This document shows positions 8,761 through 18,267 of a DNA stretch of 64,000 nucleotides, piece after piece. Source of the stretch: Pseudomonadota bacterium (lineage in GTDB: Bacteria > Pseudomonadota > Alphaproteobacteria > Reyranellales > Reyranellaceae). The notes below the pieces were generated by a model. The model saw only the letters and a list, made by a program, of their open reading frames with translations, did no database searches and was not told the DNA's origin. Made by a program: the position numbers and the translations under genes. Within the stretch, counting starts at the first letter, position 1. Every line of letters begins with the position of its first letter. The DNA lies in NCBI GenBank assembly GCA_023386865.1, contig JAEWIV010000115.1:22435-86434 (forward strand), in the 5' to 3' direction.

Positions 8761-9729
8761 CTAGGCAAAGTGACAGGCGACGCGCTGGGAAGTAGACACC
8801 TCCCGCAGCATCGGCTTCTCTGATCGACAGCGGTCGTCCGCCATCGGACAACGGGTGTGGAAGGGACATCCCGTCGGCGGCGACAGCGGCGACGGGATCT
8901 CGCCTTGCAGGACGCCGACCTTTCCATCCTCCCGGCGCACCGCATCCGACCGCGCCGCCTCGAGCAGGGCACGCGTATAAGGATGTCGTGCGCTTTCGAC
9001 GATGTCGATTCGGCTCCCGACCTCCATGAGCTGCCCAAGATAGAGCACACCAATGCTGTCGCTCATGTAGGCGACGACCGCCAAGTCGTGCGAGATCAGG
9101 ATGTACGTCAGGGCCTTCTGCTTCTGCAGGTCTTTGAGCAGATTGAGAATCTGGGCTTGCACCGACACATCGAGGGCTGACACCGGCTCGTCCAGCACCA
9201 GGCCGCGCGGCTCGATGCTGAGGGCCCGCGCAATGGCCACGCGCTGGCGCTGCCCTCCGCTGAGCTCGTGCGGAAAACGCGCCAGCACCTCCTGCGACAG
9301 GCCCACGCGGTCGACAAGCGCCTCGACCTTGGAGCGAAGAGCGGCGCGGCTGTCGTGGAGCCGATGGATGCGCAGCGGCTCATCGATTGTGCGCTCGACG
9401 CGAATACTGGGGTTCAGCGAGCTATAAGGGTCCTGCAGTACCGGCTGGATCTCGCGGCGAAGCGTCAGGCGTTCCGCCCGTCCTAAGTCGCCCACGCGCC
9501 GCCCTGCGACCATCACCGTGCCTGACGTCGGCCTTTCCGCCGCAAGGATCATGCGCGCGATCGTCGTCTTGCCGGAGCCGGACTCGCCGACCAGGCCGAA
9601 TGACGAGCCTTCGGGGACTTGGAATGACACGCCACCGACCGCGTGCAGCAGGCGCGACGCGCCAAGCAGGCCGCGCTTCACACTGTACGACTTGCGCACA
9701 TTCTCGAGGGCAACAAACGCGGCAGTCAT
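8761..9729 (-). CDS. Oligopeptide/dipeptide-type ABC transporter ATP-binding protein (DppF/OppF-like)
   Basis: A 322-residue ATPase of the peptide/nickel import class. Walker A GESGSGKTT, the signature LSGGQRQRVAIARAL, and Walker B GLVLDEPVSALD are intact, and the C-terminal extension holds the Opp-type cysteine motif (CPFHTRCPMADDRC). Start ATG 9729 overlaps the stop of the preceding ATPase by four bases (ATGA), which shows tight translational coupling. It pairs with the other ATPase and two permeases in the operon. Confidence 0.95.
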   Translation of the reverse strand: MTAAFVALENVRKSYSVKRGLLGASRLLHAVGGVSFQVPEGSSFGLVGESGSGKTTIARMILAAERPTSGTVMVAGRRVGDLGRAERLTLRREIQPVLQDPYSSLNPSIRVERTIDEPLRIHRLHDSRAALRSKVEALVDRVGLSQEVLARFPHELSGGQRQRVAIARALSIEPRGLVLDEPVSALDVSVQAQILNLLKDLQKQKALTYILISHDLAVVAYMSDSIGVLYLGQLMEVGSRIDIVESARHPYTRALLEAARSDAVRREDGKVGVLQGEIPSPLSPPTGCPFHTRCPMADDRCRSEKPMLREVSTSQRVACHFA

Positions 9730-10715
9730 GACGATCCACCTGTTGCTTCCCAGCAGGCAAATCCTCGCTGCGCTGTGGCGGACACGGTGCTCCAGCGCGG
9801 GTACTCGGCGCGGCATCGAACCGTCGCCTCCGAGCAGCGCGGCGCGAAACGGCAACCGGTCGGCAAACGCGTCATCGAGGGCGGCTGCCCCGGTATAGCC
9901 TGCAGGCGCAGAGTGTCGGCACCGATCCTCGGAATCGCGGCAAGCAGGCTGCGAGTGTAGGGGTGCCGCGGCTCGGCAAACACGTCTTTCACCGGTCCCG
10001 TTTCGACGATCCGGCCGGCATACATGACCGCCACCCTGTCGCAAAAGCGGGCCACCAGGTTCAGGTCATGCGTGACGAAGACGATCGCCATGCCGCTCTC
10101 TTGCTGGATAGCTTTCAGGAGCTGCAGAATCTGAAGCTGAATCGTCACGTCCAGAGCGGTGGTCGGCTCGTCCGCGATGAGCAGATCGGGCTCGTTGGCA
10201 ATGTTGATCGCTATCGACACTCGCTGGCGCATGCCACCGCTGAACTGGTGCGGATAGCTGCCGTAGCGCTCTTCCGGCGCGGGAATGCCGACGCGACGCA
10301 GCACGCCAAGCACCTGCTCGCGGATTCCGCCGACGGCGCCCCGCCGATGCAGGCGGAAAATCTCCCCAACCTGGTTGCCGATGGTGAAGACGGGATTCAG
10401 CGAGGTCATCGGATCCTGCAGGATCATCCCGATCTCGCGGCCCCGCAGAGATGCCATTTCACGCGAAGACTTTGCGAGCAGATTTTGGCCCTTGAAGAGA
10501 ACCTCGCCCGACGTCGCAGAGGCGTTCGGCGGCAACAGCCGCTCGATGGAAAGGCAGGTCATGCTTTTGCCGGAACCTGACTCGCCCACGAGCCCCAGCG
10601 TCTCGCCGCGATCAAGGCTGAAGCTCACGTTGTCGACAGCCGTGACGGTTCCCGCACGGGTGGCTAAACGCGTCGTCAAGTTCTTCACGTCGAGAAGCGC
10701 GGCCATGGCGATCAC
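9726..10715 (-). CDS. Oligopeptide/dipeptide-type ABC transporter ATP-binding protein (DppD/OppD-like)
   Basis: A 329-residue ATPase with Walker [10 protein letters not shown], the signature [16 protein letters not shown], Walker [14 protein letters not shown], and the C-terminal CRFAPRC cysteine motif of the Opp/Dpp class. The GTG start at 10715 overlaps the permease stop (GTGA); an ATG three codons in at 10706 is an alternative. It forms the heterodimeric motor with the next ATPase. Confidence 0.95.
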   Translation of the reverse strand: MIAMAALLDVKNLTTRLATRAGTVTAVDNVSFSLDRGETLGLVGESGSGKSMTCLSIERLLPPNASATSGEVLFKGQNLLAKSSREMASLRGREIGMILQDPMTSLNPVFTIGNQVGEIFRLHRRGAVGGIREQVLGVLRRVGIPAPEERYGSYPHQFSGGMRQRVSIAINIANEPDLLIADEPTTALDVTIQLQILQLLKAIQQESGMAIVFVTHDLNLVARFCDRVAVMYAGRIVETGPVKDVFAEPRHPYTRSLLAAIPRIGADTLRLQAIPGQPPSMTRLPTGCRFAPRCSEATVRCRAEYPRWSTVSATAQRGFACWEATGGSS

Positions 10716-11593
10716 GACTTCTGGGACAGTGTCGGGCTCAGGCGATCCCGCAGCCAGTCACCCAACACGTTACACGACAGCACCAGCGCCATGAGGACCA
10801 GCCCGGGCAGAATCCCGACCCACCATGCCGTAGCGAGGTAATCGCGGCCGTCGGCGATCAGATTTCCCCAGGAAGGATCCGGCGGCTTTATGCCGAGGCC
10901 GAGGAAGCTCAAGGTCGCCTCGAGGATGACGACGATGCCGATATCGAGCGTCGCCAACACAATGAACGAGCCGCGCACGTTAGGCGCAATGTGGAAGGCC
11001 ATAACCCGCAGCGGCGAGGCGCCCGCAAGCTCCGCCAGCAGCACGAACTCGCGCGCGCGCAAGCTCAGCGCCTCGCTGCGAATCACCCGGGCGAAGCGCG
11101 CCCAGTTCGCCAGCGCCAGAACGATGATCAGGTTGACGATGTTGGCCCCGATGGCGCCAACGAGCACCATGGCCAAGATCACGGCCGGCAGCGAGAACTG
11201 CACGTCGGCAAGCCGCATCAGCACCCCGTCGATGAAGCCGCGGTAGTAGGCCGCGACAATACCGAGGATCGCTCCGCCGGCCCCCGCGAGCGCCACGGCG
11301 CTCACCGCGACCAGCAACGAGACCTGGGCCCCGTGGACAGCGCGGGAGAAAATGTCTCTGCCCAGGGCATCGGTTCCGAAGGGATGCGACAGCGACGGCG
11401 GCTGCAACATAGCGGCGAGATCAATCGCATTGGGCTCCGACGGCGCCACCACGGCCGGGAAGAGCGCCGCCGTCACGATCGCCACGAGCAGCGTCACTGC
11501 AACCATGAGCTGGAGCCGGTGGAGCGTGCGCCGCCATCGCCGGGGGGCCGGCGCGACGCCCGAAGCCGCGCTGCCCGCTGTGCCATTAGTCAT
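10712..11593 (-). CDS. ABC transporter permease (DppC/OppC-like)
   Basis: A 293-residue inner-membrane permease with an N-terminal transmembrane anchor (LQLMVAVTLLVAIVTAALF), then the HPFGTDALGRDIFSR signature of the DppC branch and five further hydrophobic segments. The ATPase-coupling loop EFVLLAELAGASPLRVM corresponds to the EAA motif. Its start overlaps the end of the first permease gene by eight bases. Confidence 0.94.
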   Translation of the reverse strand: MTNGTAGSAASGVAPAPRRWRRTLHRLQLMVAVTLLVAIVTAALFPAVVAPSEPNAIDLAAMLQPPSLSHPFGTDALGRDIFSRAVHGAQVSLLVAVSAVALAGAGGAILGIVAAYYRGFIDGVLMRLADVQFSLPAVILAMVLVGAIGANIVNLIIVLALANWARFARVIRSEALSLRAREFVLLAELAGASPLRVMAFHIAPNVRGSFIVLATLDIGIVVILEATLSFLGLGIKPPDPSWGNLIADGRDYLATAWWVGILPGLVLMALVLSCNVLGDWLRDRLSPTLSQKS

Positions 11594-12503
11594 AGCGGAT
11601 CCGCGGGTCTACCCAGGCGTAGACGACGTCCACCAGGAGGTTGATGACAGCGAAGCCGACCGCGATCACCGTCACAGCGGCCTGCACCACCGTGTAGTCG
11701 AGATCGTCGATCGATTTCAGGATGAGCTGGCCGAGGCCCGGCCACGCGAACACCGCCTCGATGGACACGGCGCCGCCCAGCAGGACACCGAGCTGCAGGG
11801 CGGCGAAGGTGATCACTGGAAGGCAGGCGTTACTCAGCGCGTGCTTGAAGATCACAAGGCGGCCGGGGACGCCTTTTATCCTGGCCATCTTGATGTACTC
11901 GGTCTCCAGCACCTCGGACATGCTGGAGCGGCACAACCGCATGATGCCGGCAGCCGAGTACCATCCCAGCGCAGCCGCAGGCATCACCAAGTGCAAGGGG
12001 CCGCCTGCCCCGCTGGTCGGCAGGAGCCCGAGCTTGACCGAAAAAAGTGCTACAAAGAGCAGGCCGAAAAGGAAAGGGGGCGCGGACTGGCCCACGACAG
12101 CGAACGTTCGGGCGAGCACATCGATCCATCCGTCGCGATAGACTGCGGAAAGAACGCCCAACGGAATGCCGATAGTCGCAGCCAGGGCCAAGGCCGTAAC
12201 CGTGAGGATAGCCGTGTGGCCCAGACGGTCCAGAACGACGTCCATTGCCGGCTGGCTGAAGCGATAGGAGAGCCCGAAGTCCCCAACCGCCACGTCGATC
12301 AGAAACTCAAGGTACTGGACCACGAGCGGCCGGTCGAGCCCCATGGTCCGGCGCAACAGATCGCGGTCGGCCTGGGTCGCGTCTGGCGGCAGCATCAGAT
12401 GCGTCGGGTCGCCGACCACACGGATGATCACGAAGATAATCATGGTCACGAGCATGATCGTGACCGCCGACGACAAGACACGGCGCAGCAGGTAACTCAG
12501 CAC
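11586..12503 (-). CDS. ABC transporter permease (DppB/OppB-like)
   Basis: A 305-residue permease. The GTG at 12503 (VLSYLLRRVLSS) is chosen because it begins exactly at the first transmembrane helix, as in DppB proteins, and falls ten bases after the binding-protein stop; the upstream extension is basic, low-quality sequence antisense in character. Signatures are MGLDRPLVVQYLEFL, the coupling loop YIKMARIKGVPGRLVIFKHAL and the C-terminal DPRIRYD. It forms the channel with the DppC-like protein. Confidence 0.92.
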   Translation of the reverse strand: MLSYLLRRVLSSAVTIMLVTMIIFVIIRVVGDPTHLMLPPDATQADRDLLRRTMGLDRPLVVQYLEFLIDVAVGDFGLSYRFSQPAMDVVLDRLGHTAILTVTALALAATIGIPLGVLSAVYRDGWIDVLARTFAVVGQSAPPFLFGLLFVALFSVKLGLLPTSGAGGPLHLVMPAAALGWYSAAGIMRLCRSSMSEVLETEYIKMARIKGVPGRLVIFKHALSNACLPVITFAALQLGVLLGGAVSIEAVFAWPGLGQLILKSIDDLDYTVVQAAVTVIAVGFAVINLLVDVVYAWVDPRIRYD

Positions 12504-12513
12504 GATGCCCCGG

Positions 12514-14052
12514 CTACTTCCAGCGCGTGGTGCGGAAGTTGAAGTAGCCGTCTCCCTGCTGCGGCTGCCATGCCAGTATCGACTTGTACGCAAAGCTGTA
12601 AAAAAGCTCGGATATGAACACCGCGCCCGCGTCCTCGTGGATGATGCGATCAATCTGCTCAAACAGGGCGCCGCGCTTGGCCGTGTCGGTCACGCTTTCC
12701 GCCTCGGCAAACAGCCGTTCCACCTCGGGGTTGCTGTAGTCAGACCACGTGCCGGTCTTGACGAAAGCGCCGCTCACGGGATGGGCCGGGTCGTACATGG
12801 CATTGGCGAACTGCATGACGGTCATGGGATCCGTCTTGTGCGTGTTATTGAGACGACTCCAGGCAGAATAGGCCAAAGGCTTGATCTCGGTCTGGATGCC
12901 GACCTGCGACCAGAAGGCCGCGAGCACTTCGGGGAGCGTCTTCGGCATGCCGGGGTATGAGTATAGGGAGGTCTTGAAGCCGTTCGGGTGGCCGGCCTCT
13001 TTTAGCAGCCGCTTCGCCTCGCCTGGGTCGTACGGATAGACTTTGAGCGAGGCGTTGTGGCCGTATGGGTAGTATTTCGAGATGTAGCTCGGCATGGGTT
13101 CGCCGATACCTTGCAGCACGCTGCGGACGATGGCGTTCTTGTCGACCGCGTAATTCAGCGCCTTGCGGACCCGAACGTCGAACTGGGGCAGCTCGGGACG
13201 ATTGGAGTACAGGCGAACGTGAAGAGGACTAGCCACCGGCGCGTTGACGACCGTAAGGCCGTTGGTGCGCGCCAGCCGTGCGTTCTCGGGTGGCGGCACG
13301 GCATCGATCAGATCAACCTCGCCGGTCAGAAGTGCATTCACGCGGCTGGCATCGTCCGGAATCAGCCGGAAGTGAAGGCGCTGGACGGCCGGCTTCTCGC
13401 CCCAAAAGTTCTCGAACCGGACAAGATCCAGTGTCTGGCCGACCTGCTGCTTGTCGAAGCGATAGGGTCCGGTCCCGACTGGATTGGCTGAGAATGCCGC
13501 CGGGGATCGTAACGACTCAACGTAGTTCTTGGGCAGCACATAGAGGAATGCGGTGATCTTGTTGAGGAACGCACCATCCTGTTTCTTCAGCCGGAACACG
13601 ACCTTGTCGGGCGCCGGCGTCTCGATGTCGGCGACAATGGCGGCGAAATAGGGCCGCCGTGTGCTCTTGGTCTCGGGATCGAGCATGCGGCGCAGTGAGA
13701 AGGCCACGTCTTCGGACGTCATCGTGTCGCCGTTGTGGAACTTCACACCCCTATGGAGGGTAAAGGTGTAGGCTTTGCCGTCGGGCGCGATCTCATAGCT
13801 CAAGGCTAGCGACGGATGCATTCCGCCCTTCGTGTCGAACTGGTAGAGCGTATCGAAGAGCTGCCAGGCATACCGCTGTGAGTCGGCGGTCGCCGTCACC
13901 GTCGCATCGAGATTGTCGATGCCTCGGGCCGTGGCAATCACCAGCGTGTTCTTATCCTGGGCGGGCTTCTCTAGGGGCGACGCGTGCGTCACCCCGGCAG
14001 TCAGCAGCAGAGCGGCAACGACCGAAAGACCGAACCTCACTTCGTCGATCAT
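12514..14052 (-). CDS. ABC transporter substrate-binding protein, family 5 (DppA/OppA-like)
   Basis: A 512-residue periplasmic binding protein with a signal peptide (VVAALLLTAGVTHASP). Family-5 signatures: GKAYTFTLHRGVKFHNGD, the paired DVAFSLRRMLDPETKS, NPVGTGPYRFDK and RKALNYAVDKNAIV. It is preceded by a strong GGGAGGAAAG ribosome site and is the first gene of the operon reading left. These proteins bind peptides but also many non-peptides such as nickel, opines or drugs, and the ligand here is probably the carbon source metabolised by the oxidative genes downstream (inference). Confidence 0.93.
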   Translation of the reverse strand: MIDEVRFGLSVVAALLLTAGVTHASPLEKPAQDKNTLVIATARGIDNLDATVTATADSQRYAWQLFDTLYQFDTKGGMHPSLALSYEIAPDGKAYTFTLHRGVKFHNGDTMTSEDVAFSLRRMLDPETKSTRRPYFAAIVADIETPAPDKVVFRLKKQDGAFLNKITAFLYVLPKNYVESLRSPAAFSANPVGTGPYRFDKQQVGQTLDLVRFENFWGEKPAVQRLHFRLIPDDASRVNALLTGEVDLIDAVPPPENARLARTNGLTVVNAPVASPLHVRLYSNRPELPQFDVRVRKALNYAVDKNAIVRSVLQGIGEPMPSYISKYYPYGHNASLKVYPYDPGEAKRLLKEAGHPNGFKTSLYSYPGMPKTLPEVLAAFWSQVGIQTEIKPLAYSAWSRLNNTHKTDPMTVMQFANAMYDPAHPVSGAFVKTGTWSDYSNPEVERLFAEAESVTDTAKRGALFEQIDRIIHEDAGAVFISELFYSFAYKSILAWQPQQGDGYFNFRTTRWK

Positions 14053-14129
14053 CTCTTTCCTCCCTTCCCGTCACCTGCTGCGAAACAGGCTTCTCGTTCG
14101 TTTCAGACTTGCATTGACATCGTTGCCCG

Positions 14130-14144
14130 AATGGTCGGACCATT
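14130..14144. promoter_or_regulatory. GntR/FadR-type operator AATGGTCGGACCATT
   Basis: A perfect inverted repeat (AATGGTC, one base, GACCATT) in the 124-base gap between the divergent ABC operon and the carboxyltransferase operon. It contains TGGTCGGACCA, an exact fit to the TNGTNNNACNA consensus known for FadR-subfamily GntR regulators. A TTGACA hexamer lies at 14114-14119 on the + strand, so the operator would cover the spacer and -10 region of a rightward promoter. Confidence 0.7.
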
Positions 14145-14176
14145 GCAACTGGTTTCCAGCGCAAAGGCGAGACCTG

Positions 14177-15715
14177 ATGGACGAGAAGACGATCGACGAG
14201 CTTCGCCGCAGGAAGGATCGGGCCATGAAGATGGGCGGGCCCGAACGCATCGCGCGGCTCAAGGCGCAGGGCAAGCTTACCGCGCGGCAGCGATTGGACC
14301 TGCTGCTGGATCCCGGCTCGTTCAAGGAAGTAGGCCTTCTGGCCCATAGTCCGCATGCCGAGCTAACGGATCGCACCCCCGCGGATGGGATGGTGGTGGG
14401 GCGCGGCACCATCGACGGTCGCCTGGTGTACGTAACCGCCGACGACGCGACGGTGCTGGCCGGCACGCGCGGGCGGGTGGCGGAGCTCAAGGCAGGGCGG
14501 ATGCGCGACATGGCACTGCGCGACCGCGCCCCGTTCATCGCGCTGATGGAGGCCGGCGCCGCCCGCATCCAGGAGACCTACGGCGCAATGGCGGCGGGTA
14601 TCGGCTTCCGCTTCGCCTCGCACTTCAACCTTTCTGGAAAAGTGCCGCAGGTCGCCGCAGTGATGGGCGCGACGTTCGGCGGCCCCTCCTTCACGGCCAT
14701 GCAGTCCGACTTCGTCCCCATCGTCGAGGGAACTGGTTTCATGGGCATGTCGGGACCGCCGGTCGTCAAGGTTGGCATCGGTCTGGAGACGACCAGCGAG
14801 GAGATCGGCGGCGCTGAGATCTCGGCGAAAGAGACCGGCCAGGCGCACTACTGGGCCAAGGATGAGGCCGAGTGCCTGCGGGCCATCCGCGAGTTCTTGT
14901 CCTATATGCCAGCAAGCTGCTGGGAGGCTCCGCCGCACCAACCTGTGGCTCCCGCGCGCAGCGACACCGAAGAGGGGCGGCGCGAGCTGAGTGCATTGGT
15001 TCCGGACAATCACCGTCGCGCCTACGATATGAAGCGCCTGATCGCGCTGATCGTTGATGGCGGCAGCTTGTTCGAGATCCAGGCACACTACGGCATCAGC
15101 CTCATCACGGGCTTGGCGCGGATCGACGGTCAGAGTGTAGGCATCGTGGCCAACCAGCCGCTGCGGCTTGCCGGCACGATCGACCCCAAGGCCGTACGCA
15201 AGGCCCGGCGCTTCGTCGATCTTTGCGATGCCTTCCACATTCCGCTCGTGTTCCTGATGGACTGCCCCGGCTTCCTGGTTGGGCCCGACGTCGAGCGCCA
15301 AGGCATGGTCGGGCTCACCACCCGGCTGCTCACGTCGATGATCCAGGCCGACGTTCCCATCATCACGATTGTCATCCGCAAGGCGATTGGCCTTGCCTAC
15401 ATTGCGCTCGGAGGCCGCGCGGTCAGCCCTGACGCGCTGGTCGCCTGGCCGACCGCGCGGTTCGACGTGATGGGCCCCGATGCCGCCATCGAGCTGGTGC
15501 ACGGCAAGGACATTCGCGCGGCCGCCGATCCCGCCGCGCGGCGCACCGAGATCACCCGCAAGGTGGAGCTGGAGTCGAGCGCCTATGCGGCCGCCGGCCT
15601 GGGCCATATCGACGAGGTCATCGAGCCCATCGAGACCAGGCGCGTGATCGTCGAGACGCTGGCGCGCCGGCGTGGCAAGCAGTCTTTCACCTGGAAGCAT
15701 CGCATCGATCCGTAA
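14177..15715 (+). CDS. Acyl-CoA carboxylase, carboxyltransferase (beta) subunit
   Basis: A 512-residue carboxyltransferase of the propionyl/methylcrotonyl/geranyl-CoA carboxylase class, moving CO2 from carboxybiotin to an acyl-CoA. Seen: the N-terminal KMGGPERIARLKAQGKLTARQRLDLLLD block, GATFGGPSF, the GGAEISAKETG region, FLMDCPGFLVG, and a C-terminal domain with the oxyanion region RKAIGLAYIALGG. The ATG at 14177 is chosen because the family block starts a few residues later. No biotin carboxylase follows; only a separate biotinyl carrier is found in the divergent operon. It starts a rightward unit with a CoA ligase and a dioxygenase. Confidence 0.93.
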   Translation: MDEKTIDELRRRKDRAMKMGGPERIARLKAQGKLTARQRLDLLLDPGSFKEVGLLAHSPHAELTDRTPADGMVVGRGTIDGRLVYVTADDATVLAGTRGRVAELKAGRMRDMALRDRAPFIALMEAGAARIQETYGAMAAGIGFRFASHFNLSGKVPQVAAVMGATFGGPSFTAMQSDFVPIVEGTGFMGMSGPPVVKVGIGLETTSEEIGGAEISAKETGQAHYWAKDEAECLRAIREFLSYMPASCWEAPPHQPVAPARSDTEEGRRELSALVPDNHRRAYDMKRLIALIVDGGSLFEIQAHYGISLITGLARIDGQSVGIVANQPLRLAGTIDPKAVRKARRFVDLCDAFHIPLVFLMDCPGFLVGPDVERQGMVGLTTRLLTSMIQADVPIITIVIRKAIGLAYIALGGRAVSPDALVAWPTARFDVMGPDAAIELVHGKDIRAAADPAARRTEITRKVELESSAYAAAGLGHIDEVIEPIETRRVIVETLARRRGKQSFTWKHRIDP

Positions 15716-15766
15716 GAGTTGGAGGTGCGATAACGACAATGGCCCGATTCGGCAGGGGAATAAACG

Positions 15767-17317
15767 ATGACGACCAAGGCGATGACCATTGACGAAATGC
15801 TCTCGAATGGCGTGCGACGGTGGCAGCAACGCCCCTTCCTGGTTGCAGAGAGCCTGACCCTGTCGTTCCTCGAGTTCGAGCGGGAGGTGGACAGGGCCGC
15901 GAGGGGCCTGCTCGCGCTCGGCGTGAAGGTGGGTGACCGCGTGGCCATCTGGATGTCCAACCGAATCGAATGGCCGATCGCGCAGCTTGCCGTCACGCGC
16001 TGCGGCGCGGTGCTCGTGCCCTTGAACACCAGGCTCCGCCTGGACGATCTCAGTCACGCCCTGAACGATTCAGGAGCCGCCGCGGTCATCACCCAGCACA
16101 AATCCCAGGAATTCGATTACCTGAGCATGCTGGGCGAGATCGCCCGACTACGGCGGTGCCCGGCGCTCGGCAGCGTCGTCGTCGTCGATGGAGAGCTAGA
16201 TGGGCGCACAGGCTTTATGTCGTGGGCAGACATGCTCGACAAGGGTCGGCATGCCGACTGTGTGCCGCAACCGTGCCGCGATGCCGCCCAGATGGCCTAC
16301 ATTCTCTACACTTCCGGGACGACGTCGCTACCCAAAGGCGTGATGCTCTCTCACGCGAATCTCAACAACTCGCTCAACATCGCTGGTGAGTTCCGAGAGC
16401 ACGAGGTCGTCTTCCTCTCCTACCCCCTGTTCGCCATCACGGGCTGTCACAACACCATTCTCGCGGGCCTGACCGCCGGCGCGACGGTCGTGATTCAGGA
16501 ACGGTTCGATCCGGATGAGGCGCTGGCCCTGATCGAGCGCCATCGCTGCACCGTGCTCGCGGGAGTCATCACGGTCGCCGAGCAGATCGTGAATGCCGAG
16601 GGCTTCTCGCCGGAGCGCGTCCAGTCGCTGTGGCGGGCCAACGTGTTCCCTCGCCGCCCGCAGCATATCCCGTTGCTCCGACGGCTGGGCGTGCAGGCCT
16701 CGTCCACCGGCTACGGCATGACCGAGACGTCAGGACCCGCGACGCATGTCAGCAGCATGGAGGAAAGCACTTTTTCCAGCGAGGGCGTTCCTTGGCCGGG
16801 CAACGAGATCCGCATTCTGGACAGGGACGGCAACCCCGCCCCCGTCGGCGAGGCTGGCGCCATCGTTGTTCGCAGCCGCCAGGTGATGCTGGGATATTTC
16901 AACAATGCCGAGGCGACGCGAAAGGCCATCGACGCCGACGGCTGTCTGCACACGGGCGACATCGGCCGCTTCAACGCCGACGGCACACTGACCTGGATCG
17001 GCAGGGCGAACGAAGTCTACAAGTCGTCGGGTTTCAACGTGGCAGCGCTCGAAGTCGAAGCCTTCCTGAGCCAGCATCCCGGAGTCGCCGAGGTGGCGGT
17101 CATTGGCGTTACCGACCCGTCGAAAGGCGAGGTCGGCGCCGCCTTCGTCGTCGCTCGGCCGGGGCATGCCGTCGACAAGAAGAGCGTCGTTCAGTTCTGC
17201 AAGGGGCGGATCGCTTCTTATAAGATCCCCGGGCACGTGATCGCACTGGACTCGTTTCCAAAGACGGCGAGCGGCAAGGTCCGCAAAGTCGAGCTGAGGT
17301 CGAGGTACTTTTCGTGA
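15767..17317 (+). CDS. Acyl-CoA synthetase (AMP-dependent CoA ligase)
   Basis: A 516-residue ANL-superfamily ligase that activates a carboxylic acid through an acyl-adenylate to its CoA thioester. The P-loop is YTSGTTSLPKG, the A5 motif is TGYGMTE, the A7-A8 hinge GDIGRFNADGTLTWIGR, and the C-terminal catalytic lysine lies in TASGKVRKVEL. It follows the carboxyltransferase by 51 bases and likely supplies its acyl-CoA substrate. Substrate class (fatty, aromatic, branched) is not decided by sequence alone. Confidence 0.94.
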   Translation: MTTKAMTIDEMLSNGVRRWQQRPFLVAESLTLSFLEFEREVDRAARGLLALGVKVGDRVAIWMSNRIEWPIAQLAVTRCGAVLVPLNTRLRLDDLSHALNDSGAAAVITQHKSQEFDYLSMLGEIARLRRCPALGSVVVVDGELDGRTGFMSWADMLDKGRHADCVPQPCRDAAQMAYILYTSGTTSLPKGVMLSHANLNNSLNIAGEFREHEVVFLSYPLFAITGCHNTILAGLTAGATVVIQERFDPDEALALIERHRCTVLAGVITVAEQIVNAEGFSPERVQSLWRANVFPRRPQHIPLLRRLGVQASSTGYGMTETSGPATHVSSMEESTFSSEGVPWPGNEIRILDRDGNPAPVGEAGAIVVRSRQVMLGYFNNAEATRKAIDADGCLHTGDIGRFNADGTLTWIGRANEVYKSSGFNVAALEVEAFLSQHPGVAEVAVIGVTDPSKGEVGAAFVVARPGHAVDKKSVVQFCKGRIASYKIPGHVIALDSFPKTASGKVRKVELRSRYFS

Positions 17318-17362
17318 ATGAAGCGTGCGGGAAGGATTCATCCAAGACGGGAGGATAGGCAA

Positions 17363-18229
17363 ATGAGCATGCATCTCTCCGAGGCACCGAGGTCGAAGCT
17401 GCGGCGGCAGATCGCCGTCGAGCCGGTGACGACGACGATTGGCGCCGAGATCAAGGGCGTCGATCTCGGCAAAGGGATCGACGACGAGCTTTTCCGAGTC
17501 CTCCATGAGGCGTTGATGACCCATCAGGTCATCTTCCTGCGCGACCAAAATCTGACGACTGAGCAACATCTCGACCTGGCCGGCAGGTTCGGCGAGCCGG
17601 CCTACTCCAAGAAGTTGCCGATGTACGACGGAATCGAGACCGTGTCGCTGCTGGAGAACGACGGCAGCAAGCGCGTCGTCGGCGACATCTGGCATACCGA
17701 CAACACGGACTTCGAGAATCCACCGATGGGTGCCCTACTCTATGCTGAGGCGGCTCCCTCGGTCGGCGGCGATACGAACTGGGCTAGCATGTACGCGGCC
17801 TACGACGCGCTGTCGGACGGCATGAAGCGCTACCTGGAGAAGCTGACGGCGCTGCACGACAACTCCGCCGTCAAGCGACGCTACGCGGGCGCGAACACTC
17901 TGCGCGGCGAGGGCATCGCTGTAGCTGAGCCCGTCGAGCACCCGATCGTGCGCGTCCATCCGGTTACCGGGCGGCGCAGCTTGTTCGTGAACTCGGTCTA
18001 TACCCAGCATGTCGTCGGAGTGCCGGCCATCGAGAGTCGGCACATCCTTTCCATGCTGTTCGAGCACGTCATGCGACCGGAATTCCACGTCCGGTTCCGC
18101 TGGCGCCGCGGGTCGCTGGCGATCTGGGACAATCGCTGCACCCAGCACTATGCCGTAGGCGACTACCGAGAGTTGCGGCGCATGCGCCGGGTCCAGATCG
18201 TCGGCGACAAACCGCGCGGCCCGGCCTAG
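17363..18229 (+). CDS. TauD/TfdA-family taurine/alpha-ketoglutarate dioxygenase
   Basis: A 288-residue dioxygenase with the classical TauD layout: TIGAEIKGVDL at the front, HQVIFLRDQ, iron ligands His111 and Asp113 in WHTDNTDFENPP, and the distal histidine in WDNRCTQHYAVGDY with basic residues after it for 2-oxoglutarate. The second methionine (MSMHLS) is taken as start since it leaves the normal N terminus. Third gene of the rightward operon after the CoA ligase; it probably hydroxylates the substrate or a related sulfonate or aryloxy acid. Confidence 0.92.
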   Translation: MSMHLSEAPRSKLRRQIAVEPVTTTIGAEIKGVDLGKGIDDELFRVLHEALMTHQVIFLRDQNLTTEQHLDLAGRFGEPAYSKKLPMYDGIETVSLLENDGSKRVVGDIWHTDNTDFENPPMGALLYAEAAPSVGGDTNWASMYAAYDALSDGMKRYLEKLTALHDNSAVKRRYAGANTLRGEGIAVAEPVEHPIVRVHPVTGRRSLFVNSVYTQHVVGVPAIESRHILSMLFEHVMRPEFHVRFRWRRGSLAIWDNRCTQHYAVGDYRELRRMRRVQIVGDKPRGPA

Positions 18230-18267
18230 ATTGCTCCGCGCACGGTGCAGTTGGACGGAAAGCCCCG

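Noticed and set aside
14114..14142. TTGACA at 14114 as a full sigma-70 promoter
   Set aside because: At the expected spacing the -10 region reads GGACCA, which is a poor match. Only the operator is reported as a feature.
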